Notes: generated by a model from the letters alone, not told the origin. Counted from the stretch's first letter, positions 7,264-14,269 are shown. The stretch: 26,534 bases of DNA from Solirubrobacteraceae bacterium (GCA_016462625.1 JAEMSV010000053.1:1-26534), one strand, 5' to 3'. Numbers and translations are program-made.

Positions 7264-8352
7264 TCAGTACCGCAGCGCGGCGACGATCCCGCCGCCCTGG
7301 GCGAGCGCGTCGCACTCGCCCACCCGCAGGATGCTGACCCGCGCTCCCGAGCCGAGCGCGAGCTCCACCGCGCGCTCGCCGACCACGGAGGGCGGCTCGC
7401 CGTTCACCGGGGACACGCCCTGGGGATCGAGCACGAGATGCGCGACGCGGCCCTCGCCGAGTGCATCGAGCACCGCCTTGGCCCCGAGTGCACCACGGCC
7501 ACCGGGATGGGCGCTGTCGACGGCGGTCTGCACCGTCGCCGCCACGCGATCGCGACGCGCCTGCAGGATCGTCGGCTCGAGCCGCTCGTCCAGCGCGCCC
7601 AGCGACTCCTCGTGGAGATTCGCATCGATACTCGCGAGTACGCAGTTCTGGATCTGCGCGGGCAGGTCCCCGGCGAACGTCCGCGCGACCCCCGCCTCGC
7701 CCACGAGCACGATGTCGGTGACGCCCAGCTCGCCGAGACGGGCGGACACGAGGCGCGCGGTGTCGCGCAGGAACCGGCGGTGCAACGAGTCGACGTGTGC
7801 GTCCCTCCGGTCGGGCACGTCGGAGTCCGCGAGGTCGCGCTCATCGGGCGGCTCGGTGAATCGTCCGCCCGTGACCTCCTGGGTGGTGCCAGCGATCCAG
7901 CGCACGAGGCGCACGGCGTCGCGGCCCAGCAGCACCGCGACCGCCGGGGCCCCGAGATCGACGCTCGCGGCAAGCGGTGCGACCTGCGCGCGGGGGCCCC
8001 AGTGGACCTCGCTGCGGTCGAGCGGCAGCTGCAGGGTCTCGAAGTGATCGAACGCCGGATCGTCTGCGACGACCCAGACGAAGCTGCGTCCGCGCTCGGC
8101 CCGGTCGAGCCCGGAGAGCCGTCGCTCCACACGTTCCCTCAACGCCCGAAACGCCACCTTGGCGGCGTGATCCCCCTGAGACTCCACCGTATGGCCTTCG
8201 GTGCGAAGGCCGTTGCGGACCTCGATGGCCCATGCGGGGTCATCCGGGGTCGCGTTCGCGGGGTCACGGGGGTCGGTCCGGGCCGCCAGCGTGAGCACTC
8301 CGTGCTCCGAACGCAGGGCAGCGAGCTTGCGAAGCTCCTCCGACGCGATCAT
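7264..8352 (-). CDS. Archaeo-eukaryotic release factor-like protein (VLRF1/baeRF type)
   Basis: A 362-residue protein resembling the bacterial archaeo-eukaryotic-type release factor (baeRF/VLRF1) families. The N-terminal half is a divergent eRF1 domain 2-like region (including VDLGAPAVAVLLGRDAVRLVRWIAG). The C-terminal ~90 residues are an L7Ae/eRF1 domain 3-like fold (GAKAVLDALGEGRVAHLVLDP, ending GECDALAQGGGIVAALRY). Related proteins are thought to act on stalled ribosomes or peptidyl-tRNA. I do not see an unambiguous GGQ, so hydrolytic activity here is unproven. The ATG at 8352 is flush with the inverted repeat at 8353-8378 and follows a TACGGT -10-like hexamer by 7 nt. Confidence 0.75.
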   Translation of the reverse strand: MIASEELRKLAALRSEHGVLTLAARTDPRDPANATPDDPAWAIEVRNGLRTEGHTVESQGDHAAKVAFRALRERVERRLSGLDRAERGRSFVWVVADDPAFDHFETLQLPLDRSEVHWGPRAQVAPLAASVDLGAPAVAVLLGRDAVRLVRWIAGTTQEVTGGRFTEPPDERDLADSDVPDRRDAHVDSLHRRFLRDTARLVSARLGELGVTDIVLVGEAGVARTFAGDLPAQIQNCVLASIDANLHEESLGALDERLEPTILQARRDRVAATVQTAVDSAHPGGRGALGAKAVLDALGEGRVAHLVLDPQGVSPVNGEPPSVVGERAVELALGSGARVSILRVGECDALAQGGGIVAALRY

Positions 8353-8378
8353 CGCCCCGACCGTAACCGATCGGGGCG
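8353..8378. repeat. Perfect palindrome abutting the release-factor start codon
   Basis: CGCCCCGA-N10-TCGGGGCG has perfect 8-bp arms. It ends exactly one base before the ATG of the release-factor-like gene (minus strand). A -10-like TACGGT (8365-8360, minus strand) lies in its centre, so it may be an operator over a leaderless promoter. It could equally be the terminator of the upstream gene, whose stop is 31 bp away. Confidence 0.6.
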
Positions 8379-8408
8379 AAGATCAAGCCGGTTCCCTTCC
8401 AGGGATTC

Positions 8409-9182
8409 TTACTGCGTGCAGGCCTGGACGGCCGCGACGTTGCCGGCGGCCTTCTGCAGGCAGTCCGTGACCGACTTCGCGTTCTGCATCGCCGTGTCGG
8501 CCTGCTTGGTCGCGGCATCGGCCGCCTTCTGCACGTCGTCGGTGGAGGACGGCGTGACCACCGACGCGGGCGCCACGTCGGGGGTCGCGGCGTCGGCGGA
8601 CGGCGTGCCGCCCTTGCGGAGATCCGAGCCGTCGAGGTTGGCGGTGTAGTACGAGGCGCCGTTGAAGTAGACCTTCCAGTCGGCCTTGCCGCTGATCGGG
8701 TCGATCCCGACGATCGCGTGGGTCACGTCGTCGAGCTTCAGGCCCGCGTCCTTCTTGATCGCGCCGGCGATGACCTGGTCGAGGACCTTGGGATCGATGT
8801 CGGCGAGCGGGAAGACGTTGTCCGAGAGCTTGCCCGGCCCGGTCAGCGAGACCGGGAAGTCCTGGACGTCGCCGTCCTGGTTGATCTTGAAGCCGTCGGC
8901 GTCCTTCTCGCTGCCCTTCGAGACCTCGGCGGTGATGTAGCCGGGGTAGATCGTGATGGCGAGCGCGTCGGTCCGACCATCGCCCTTCTCCTTGACCGTG
9001 GCGAGCGCGTCGCTGAGGTTCGAGGCACGCAGCAAAGACGACTCGTCGGCCGCACTGGCGGTGGCCTCATCGAGCGAGTCGCGGGCTGTGTCCATGCCGT
9101 TGAAGGCCTTGTAGCCCCCAAAACCAACCACCACGAGGGTGATGAGGCCGGAGACGAGCAGACGAAGCGGGTTGAAGTACAT
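8409..9182 (-). CDS. Membrane-anchored extracytoplasmic protein, unknown function
   Basis: A 257-residue protein with one N-terminal membrane anchor (about residues 5-28, LRLLVSGLITLVVVGFGGYKAF). A helical stretch and a folded alpha/beta region follow (about 65-190, including DVTHAIVGIDPISGKADWKVYFNG and ASYYTANLDGSDL). A low-complexity Ala/Asp/Thr-rich segment (about 195-245) and two C-terminal Cys (DCLQKAAGNVAAVQACTQ) that may form a disulfide complete it. No family was recognised. I chose the ATG at 9182 because a clear SD (AGGAG, 8 nt upstream) precedes it and the anchor follows at once. It lies upstream of the release-factor-like gene, with the palindrome between them. Confidence 0.75.
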   Translation of the reverse strand: MYFNPLRLLVSGLITLVVVGFGGYKAFNGMDTARDSLDEATASAADESSLLRASNLSDALATVKEKGDGRTDALAITIYPGYITAEVSKGSEKDADGFKINQDGDVQDFPVSLTGPGKLSDNVFPLADIDPKVLDQVIAGAIKKDAGLKLDDVTHAIVGIDPISGKADWKVYFNGASYYTANLDGSDLRKGGTPSADAATPDVAPASVVTPSSTDDVQKAADAATKQADTAMQNAKSVTDCLQKAAGNVAAVQACTQ

Positions 9183-9339
9183 GGTGAAGCTCCTGGGTCG
9201 GTGGTCGATCGTTCCCTCAACCACGGACGCCGTGCGGACTTACGCGGACCGCCCGGGAATTTCTCCGCCCCGGTCCTTCTTCTGCAAGAAATCCTGCAAC
9301 GAGCAGGGAAACTCTGCGCTTCGAAGTAGGATGGCCCCC
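9183..9339. other. Divergent leader region with candidate -10 for the riboswitch transcript
   Basis: This gene-free stretch separates the minus-strand membrane protein (start 9182) from the riboswitch. The plus-strand hexamer TAGGAT (9327-9332) is a good -10 candidate. A start 7-8 nt downstream would place +1 at the first base of riboswitch helix P1 (9340). No convincing -35 was seen. I found no ORF or other structure in the rest. Confidence 0.4.
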
Positions 9340-9476
9340 GCGCCGAGTCACCGCCTTCCGCAGGCGGTGATCGGGGGACCCACTCGTGGCCACCGTGGTC
9401 ACTGGGGCGAATCGCCGCTCATGCGGCCGTAGCGCGGTCTTCCCCGCGCGAGCCCGTCAGCTGACCTCGTAGGCGC
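9340..9476 (+). ncRNA. c-di-AMP riboswitch (ydaO/yuaA type)
   Basis: The stretch matches the ydaO/yuaA class by its conserved blocks: CGCCGAGTC at the 5' side, GGGGGACCCA (9373-9382), GGGGCGAATC (9404-9413), and the hallmark 3' block CCCGTCAGCTGACCTCGTAGG (9453-9473). Helix P1 can be drawn as GCGCC (9340-9344) with GGCGC (9472-9476), and an 8-bp hairpin as TCACCGCC (9348-9355) with GGCGGTGA (9363-9370). This class binds two c-di-AMP molecules and usually turns off cell-wall hydrolase or osmolyte genes. Here it ends only 8 nt before the NlpC/P60-like start codon. Confidence 0.9.
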
Positions 9477-9484
9477 CGATTCCC

Positions 9485-10384
9485 ATGCCGGTTCCCCGCT
9501 TCAACAGTCGAGCCCTGCTCGTCCTCGTCTGCGCCCTGCTGGCGTGTCTTGCCCTGCCTGCGTTCGCGGCGGCGGAGCACCCGACGCTCGAGCGCGGCGA
9601 CCACGGGCGCTCGGTGAAGGTCCTCCAGCGCTACCTCGGGCTGAAGGCCGACGGCGCATTCGGCAAGGGCACGCTGCGCGCGGTCAAGCGCTTCCAGCGC
9701 CGCCACCACCTGACGGCCGACGGCATCGTCGGGCCGGGCACCTGGCAGATGCTCCGTCGCGCCAAGGCCGCCCGGCGGGCGAGCAGCGGCGGGTCCGGCC
9801 GCACATCCAGCCGCGGCTCCTCGGTCCGGCTGCTCCAGCGCAAGCTCGGCATCGCCGCCGACGGGGTCTTCGGCCCCGGCACGTCGCGTGCGGTCAAGCG
9901 CTTCCAGCGGGCGCACGGCCTCACGGCCGACGGGGTCGTCGGGCCCGCGACGTGGCGCGCCCTCGGTGTCCGCGGCAGCCACCCCGTCCTCAAGCGCGGC
10001 GGCGCGGGCGGGCGCCGTGGCGGCCTGCCGATCCGCGTGCAGCGCGCGATCAATGCGGCGAACCGCATCCACGCGCGTCCGTACGTGTACGGCGGCGGCC
10101 ACGGCTCGTTCAACGACAACGGCTACGACTGCTCGGGCTCGGTCTCCTACGTCCTGCACGGCTTCGGCGCGCTCGATTCGCCGCTGGACTCCTCCGCGCT
10201 GATGTCCTACGGCGCACCGGGCAAGGGCCGCTGGATCACGATCTACGCGCACGGCGGCCACGCCTTCATGACCATCAACGGCCGCCGCTACGACACCACC
10301 GACCGCGCCCGTGACGGCTCACGCTGGCACAAGGACATGCGGTCGACGGCGGGCTACACGGTCCGCCACCCGCCGGGCCTCTAG
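9485..10384 (+). CDS. Secreted peptidoglycan hydrolase, 2x PG-binding + NlpC/P60-like
   Basis: A 299-residue secreted enzyme. The signal peptide is residues 1-30 (hydrophobic core, then PAFAAAEH). Two peptidoglycan_binding_1 repeats follow at about 36-92 and 112-162, each with 'ADGxFGxGTxRAVKRFQR' and 'LTADGxVGPxTW'. A Gly/Arg-rich linker (171-180) leads to an NlpC/P60-like papain-fold domain (about 183-299) with YDCSGSV (Cys216) and a His in YAHGGHAFM (His256 or His259). It should cleave peptide stems of peptidoglycan outside the cell. Control by the c-di-AMP riboswitch just upstream fits the known link of that messenger to wall remodelling. The start is ATG at 9485; there is no SD other than AGGCG inside riboswitch P1. 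Confidence 0.93.
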   Translation: MPVPRFNSRALLVLVCALLACLALPAFAAAEHPTLERGDHGRSVKVLQRYLGLKADGAFGKGTLRAVKRFQRRHHLTADGIVGPGTWQMLRRAKAARRASSGGSGRTSSRGSSVRLLQRKLGIAADGVFGPGTSRAVKRFQRAHGLTADGVVGPATWRALGVRGSHPVLKRGGAGGRRGGLPIRVQRAINAANRIHARPYVYGGGHGSFNDNGYDCSGSVSYVLHGFGALDSPLDSSALMSYGAPGKGRWITIYAHGGHAFMTINGRRYDTTDRARDGSRWHKDMRSTAGYTVRHPPGL

Positions 10385-11139
10385 CCCAGGTCCGTCCCCT
10401 CGCCCGGCTGCAGAATCCGGACCTCGGTCTTCGGCGCGAGCTTCGCGGTCACCGTCTTGTACATGTGCGGCGGGTCGCGCAGCGGCTCGGGCTTCCAGCG
10501 GTGCATCCCGCGCGGGTAGAAGGTGCCCCAGTGGATGGGGACCGCGACGCGCGGCTTGATGAGCGCCGTCGCGGCGGCGGCACGCTCCGGGTTGAGATGG
10601 CCCGGGCCGAGGCTCGGGCCCCAGCCCCAGACCGGCATGAGCGCGAGGTCGATCTCGCCGAGCTGCGCCATCTCGTCGTGCAGATCGGTGTCGCCGGCGA
10701 AGTAGACGCTGCGCGCGGGCGAGCGCACGACATACCCCACGGCATCGGCCTCCGGGCCGAGCGCGCGCCGCCCGCTGTGGACAGCCGGCACCGCAGTGAC
10801 CTCGAGGCCGCCGATCTGCACGGTCTCCCCCACCGCGATCTCGCGGATATCGCGGGGACCGAGCTTCTTCAGTGCCGGGGTCGCGCCGCGCGGGATCACG
10901 AGCGGGACCGCGGGATCCAGCCGCTTGAGCGACGGGATGTCGAGGTGGTCATGGTGCAGGTGGCTGAGCAGGACGGCGTCCAGGCCGGCCTGGTGCTCGG
11001 CCGGCGGCGACGGGCCGTGACGGCGCAGGTGCAGCATCCAGTCGCGCAGGATCGGATCGGTCAGCACGCGCGTGCCGCCGAGCTGCACGAGCGCCGTCGC
11101 GTGGCCCAGGAAGTCGACGTGGTCCTGCATCGCGCGCAT
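10381..11139 (-). CDS. MBL-fold metallohydrolase (UlaG/NAPE-PLD-like)
   Basis: A 252-residue metallo-beta-lactamase-fold protein. The metal motif HLHHDH is at 60-65 (within LLSHLHHDHLD). Further ligands are His115 region (VPAVHSG), Asp in YFAGDTDLHDE and His in VAVPIHWGTFYP. The closing IHWGTFYP and early GHAT segment match the UlaG/NAPE-phospholipase D-like branch ('L-ascorbate-6-phosphate lactonase-like'). The substrate cannot be told; phosphodiester or lactone hydrolysis is typical. An alternative start is the ATG at 11130. Its stop overlaps that of the NlpC/P60 gene: both stops are made from the palindrome CTAG at 10381-10384. The gene is divergent from the multicopper oxidase gene. Confidence 0.88.
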   Translation of the reverse strand: MRAMQDHVDFLGHATALVQLGGTRVLTDPILRDWMLHLRRHGPSPPAEHQAGLDAVLLSHLHHDHLDIPSLKRLDPAVPLVIPRGATPALKKLGPRDIREIAVGETVQIGGLEVTAVPAVHSGRRALGPEADAVGYVVRSPARSVYFAGDTDLHDEMAQLGEIDLALMPVWGWGPSLGPGHLNPERAAAATALIKPRVAVPIHWGTFYPRGMHRWKPEPLRDPPHMYKTVTAKLAPKTEVRILQPGEGTDLG

Positions 11140-11164
11140 CGTCGCACGCTCGCGGATCAGCCGG

Positions 11165-11194
11165 CTGGCAATCTGAATTTAGTCATGGCATACT
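11165..11194 (+). promoter_or_regulatory. Candidate promoter of the multicopper oxidase operon
   Basis: CTGGCA (11165-11170), an 18-bp spacer and CATACT (11189-11194) lie 7 nt before the GTG at 11202, so the mRNA would be leaderless. The intervening AT-rich stretch TTTAGTCATGGCATACTTT is unlike the surrounding GC-rich DNA and contains ATG-G-CAT. It may hold a regulator site, but I could not match it to a full DtxR/MntR box. Confidence 0.4.
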
Positions 11195-11201
11195 TTCGCT
11201 C

Positions 11202-12269
11202 GTGTCGAAGCTCAGCCGCCGGAAGCTGCTCGCCGGATCTGCCGCCCTGAGCGGCGCCGCAGTGGTCGCCCACGCCAACGTCCCCCACCAGCACCCGTGG
11301 GAGTCCGAGGCGAACGCGGCGACCGGGCACGACCACAGCGGCTCGACCAGCACCACCGCAGATCCCCACGCCGGCCATGGCAACGGGCACGCCGACTTCC
11401 GCGGCGGCGGCACCGTCGACCACTCCCGCAACGCCTTCGACCCGCACGAGATCCTCCGCGACTTCGACTGGGGCAAGACGCGCCGCGGCCCGAACGGACG
11501 GGTCATCCGCGAGTGGGAGCTCGTCGCCATCGACAAGGAGATCGAGATCGCCCCCGGCGTCTCGTTCGCCGCCTGGACCTACAACGGCCGCGTCCCCGGG
11601 CCGACACTGCGCTGCAACGAGGGTGACCTCCTGCGGATCCGCTTCTTCAACGGCTCCGAGCACCCCCACACGATCCACTTCCACGGCATCCACCCCGCCG
11701 AGCAGGACGGCGTGCCCGGGATCGGCGCCGGCGAGATCGCGCCCGGCGGCAGCACGGTGTACACGTTCGAGGCGCTCCCGGCGGGCCTGCACCTGTACCA
11801 CTGCCACGTCCGCCCGCTGGCCGAGCACATCGCGAAGGGCCTCTACGGCGCGTTCATCGTCGACCCGAAGGACGGCCGCGAGGACGCCGACGAGATGGTC
11901 ATGGTCATGAACGGGTTCGACACGAACTTCGACCGGGCCAACGAGATGTACGCCGCGAACAGCATCCCGTTCGCGTACATGAACACGCCGATCCAGGCCA
12001 AGCGCAACGAGCTCGTCCGGGTCTACATCGTCAACGTCCTCGAGTACGACCTCATCAACTCGTTCCACCTGCACGGGAACCTGTTCGACTACTTCCCGAC
12101 GGGTACGAGCAGGACGCCGAGCGAGCTGACGGACACGGTCATGCTCTGCCAGGGCCAGCGCGGGATCGCCGAGTGGCGCTTCCCCCACCCCGGCAAGTAC
12201 ATGTTCCACGCGCATCAGTCCGAGTTCACCGAGCTCGGCTGGCAGGGCTTCTTCGAGGTCAAGGACTGA
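11202..12269 (+). CDS. Tat-exported two-domain multicopper oxidase
   Basis: A 355-residue periplasmic/extracellular oxidase starting at GTG. The Tat signal is SRRKLLAG (Arg6-Arg7), followed by a His-rich segment (His43, 45, 56, 59, 63). Two cupredoxin domains follow (about 100-225 and 230-355). All eight trinuclear-cluster His are present: 159/161 (HFH), 200/202 (HCH), 289/291 (HLH) and 336/338 (HAH). The type 1 site is only in domain 1 (Cys201, His209, probably His164). Its axial position is Leu214, not Met, which usually raises the redox potential. Domain 2 lacks the Cys. This architecture fits a two-domain laccase with one T1 per subunit that assembles as a trimer. The start codon of the ZIP transporter overlaps its stop (TGATG). 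Confidence 0.92.
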   Translation: MSKLSRRKLLAGSAALSGAAVVAHANVPHQHPWESEANAATGHDHSGSTSTTADPHAGHGNGHADFRGGGTVDHSRNAFDPHEILRDFDWGKTRRGPNGRVIREWELVAIDKEIEIAPGVSFAAWTYNGRVPGPTLRCNEGDLLRIRFFNGSEHPHTIHFHGIHPAEQDGVPGIGAGEIAPGGSTVYTFEALPAGLHLYHCHVRPLAEHIAKGLYGAFIVDPKDGREDADEMVMVMNGFDTNFDRANEMYAANSIPFAYMNTPIQAKRNELVRVYIVNVLEYDLINSFHLHGNLFDYFPTGTSRTPSELTDTVMLCQGQRGIAEWRFPHPGKYMFHAHQSEFTELGWQGFFEVKD

Positions 12270-13471
12270 TGGAGGCGCGCACCGCCACGGGTGACGAGGC
12301 CTTCGGCGGCGCGCCGCGCTGGCTGCTGGGGCTGGTGCCGCTCGTGCTCATCATCGCCGCGATCGGCGGGTTCGCCGCGCTCGGCGGGCCGGGGCTCGGC
12401 GAGCGCCGCGGGGTGCCGGCCGAGGAGCTCGTGGTCGACAAGACGGTGCTCGAGCCCGGCCTGATCGAGCTCACGGTGCGCAACGACGGCCCCGACGCGG
12501 TCCGCGTCTCACAGGTCGTCGTCAACGACGCGTTCGCCCAGTTCACCGGCGCCGACGATCCGATCGAGCGACTGAAGACCGCGACGGTGAAGATCCAGCA
12601 GCCGTGGATCGAGGGCGAGGCCTACGAGGTCTCGCTCATCACCTCGACGGGCGGCACGATCGTCCACGCGATCGACGTGGCGGTGGAGACGCCCGACGTC
12701 GACGGGTCGTTCTTCGGGCTGATGGCGCTGCTGGGCATCTATGTCGGGGTGATCCCGGTCGCGCTCGGCATGCTCTGGCTGCCGTGGGTGCGGCGGATCC
12801 CGGCTACCTGGCTGCGGGTCGTGATGGCCGTGACGGTCGGACTCCTCGCGTTCCTCACGGTCGACGCGCTGCTCGAGGGCTTCGAGCTCGCCGGCACCGG
12901 GTCGCAGGCCTTCGGCGGCAGCGCGCTCGTCCTGCTCGGCGCGATGGTCGCCTACCTCCTGCTCAGCGGCGTCTCGGCGTGGATGGAGCAACGCCGCGCT
13001 GCGGCGAGGGCCGGCGGGGCGAGCGCGGGGACGATCGCGCTGATGGTCGCGACCGGCATCGGGCTGCACAACCTCGGGGAGGGGGTCGCGATCGGCGCGG
13101 CCTACACGACGGGCGCGCTCGCGCTCGGCGCGTTCCTCGTCGTCGGCTTCGCGATCCACAACACCACCGAGGGCCTCGCGATCGTCTCGCCGCTCGCGCA
13201 CGAGCGGGTATCGGTCGGGCGGCTCGTCGTGCTCGGGCTGATCGCGGGCGCGCCCGCGGTGCTCGGCGCGTGGATCGGCGCGGCGGCATTCAACGCCAGC
13301 GCGGCGGCGTTCCTGTTCGGCTTCGGTGCCGGTGCCATCGCCCAGGTCATCGTGCAGCTTGCGCCGAGTTTGCGGGATCCCGATGGGCGGACGCTCAACC
13401 CACCGGCTGTTGCTGGCATCCTCGGGGGCATGGCGGTGATGTTCCTCACCGGACTGCTGGTGGCCGCATGA
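12269..13471 (+). CDS. ZIP-family metal transporter with extracytoplasmic N-terminal domain
   Basis: A 400-residue membrane protein. TM1 (about 17-38) is followed by an extracytoplasmic beta-rich, Ig/cupredoxin-like domain (about 50-142, e.g. VLEPGLIELTVRNDGPDAVRV). Eight-helix ZIP homology then follows (about 148-400). The metal-binding motifs are HNLGEGVAIG in TM4 (His267, Glu271) and HNTTEGLAI in TM5 (His297, Glu301). The usual Pro in TM4 HNxPEG is Gly270. ZIP proteins import Zn2+, Fe2+ or Mn2+ into the cytoplasm. The gene overlaps the multicopper oxidase stop and is followed 73 bp later by a DtxR-family regulator, so the three should act in one metal circuit. The added domain is unusual for ZIPs and may contact the oxidase. 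Confidence 0.9.
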   Translation: MEARTATGDEAFGGAPRWLLGLVPLVLIIAAIGGFAALGGPGLGERRGVPAEELVVDKTVLEPGLIELTVRNDGPDAVRVSQVVVNDAFAQFTGADDPIERLKTATVKIQQPWIEGEAYEVSLITSTGGTIVHAIDVAVETPDVDGSFFGLMALLGIYVGVIPVALGMLWLPWVRRIPATWLRVVMAVTVGLLAFLTVDALLEGFELAGTGSQAFGGSALVLLGAMVAYLLLSGVSAWMEQRRAAARAGGASAGTIALMVATGIGLHNLGEGVAIGAAYTTGALALGAFLVVGFAIHNTTEGLAIVSPLAHERVSVGRLVVLGLIAGAPAVLGAWIGAAAFNASAAAFLFGFGAGAIAQVIVQLAPSLRDPDGRTLNPPAVAGILGGMAVMFLTGLLVAA

Positions 13472-13544
13472 CTCGCGCTGCGCGCTCGCATGCGGCCGGG
13501 AGTACTCGCTGCGCTCGTACGTCCCCGCCGAAGGCTGCGGCCTG

Positions 13545-14237
13545 ATGGCGGCCGGACCCCACCGCGTCGGGCAGACGGGCTCCTCGGAGGCCGTCGAGAA
13601 CTACGCGAAGGCGATCTATGCGCTGCAGCAGCGCTCCGAGGGCGCGGCGGTCTCGACCAACGACCTCGCCGAGCGGATGGAGGTCACGCCGGCCTCGGCG
13701 TCCTCGATGGTCCGCAAGCTCACCGAGCTGGGCCTCGCCGAGCACGAGCCCTACCACGGGGTCGAGCTGACCGACCAGGGCGCCCGGGTCGCGCTGGAGG
13801 TGCTCCGCCACCACCGGCTGCTCGAGCTCTACCTCGCCGAGCACCTTGGGGTGCCGTGGGATCGCGTGCACGAGGAGGCAGAAGCGCTGGAGCACGTGCT
13901 CAGCGAGGACCTTGAGGCGCGGATCGCCGCGAAGCTCGGGCACCCCACCCACGACCCGCACGGCGACCCGATCCCCAGCGAGGATCTGGTGATCGCCGAG
14001 ACCGGGACCTCGCGCCTGGCCGATCTCGACGCAGGCGTGAACGGGCGGTTCGTGCGCGTGTCGGATTCCGACCCGGAGATGCTGCGCTACCTGACGAGCC
14101 GGGGCATCGCGCTCGGCGACGACTTGGAGGTCCTCGAGCGCCAGCCGTTCAACGGTCCGCTCACGGTGCGGGTCGGCGACGGCCTGCACACCCTCGGCGG
14201 TGACCTCGCTGCGGCGATGCGCATCGAGCTCGTCTAG
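13545..14237 (+). CDS. DtxR/MntR-family metal-dependent regulator
   Basis: A 230-residue three-domain regulator: winged HTH (about 12-75, NDLAERMEVTPASASSMVRKL), metal-binding and dimerisation domain (about 76-145, ending HGDPIP), and a C-terminal FeoA/SH3-like domain (about 155-230). The primary metal site is mixed. The position of DtxR Cys102 is Glu113 in EAEALEH, giving the ExxEH pattern of manganese sensor MntR. The position of DtxR Met10/MntR Asp8 is Asn19 and that of MntR Glu11 is Lys22, as in iron-type proteins. Mn2+ or Fe2+ sensing cannot be decided. The ATG at 13545 gives a normal N-terminus; the preceding 73 bp could carry a separate promoter. It probably regulates the oxidase-ZIP operon. 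Confidence 0.92.
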   Translation: MAAGPHRVGQTGSSEAVENYAKAIYALQQRSEGAAVSTNDLAERMEVTPASASSMVRKLTELGLAEHEPYHGVELTDQGARVALEVLRHHRLLELYLAEHLGVPWDRVHEEAEALEHVLSEDLEARIAAKLGHPTHDPHGDPIPSEDLVIAETGTSRLADLDAGVNGRFVRVSDSDPEMLRYLTSRGIALGDDLEVLERQPFNGPLTVRVGDGLHTLGGDLAAAMRIELV

Positions 14238-14269
14238 ACACAACGCCGCCGCCGGACGACGCTCCAGCC

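Noticed and set aside
11171..11201. A DtxR/MntR box upstream of the multicopper oxidase (TTTAG, then CATGGCAT)
   Set aside because: Only the left TTTAG half-site and a short ATG-G-CAT palindrome are found; no full 19-bp inverted repeat could be aligned. Kept only as AT-rich promoter context.
13472..13544. Short repeated CTCGCTGCGCTCG-like units between the ZIP and DtxR genes
   Set aside because: Imperfect and only about two copies; such motifs are frequent in GC-rich genomes. No array or attachment site.
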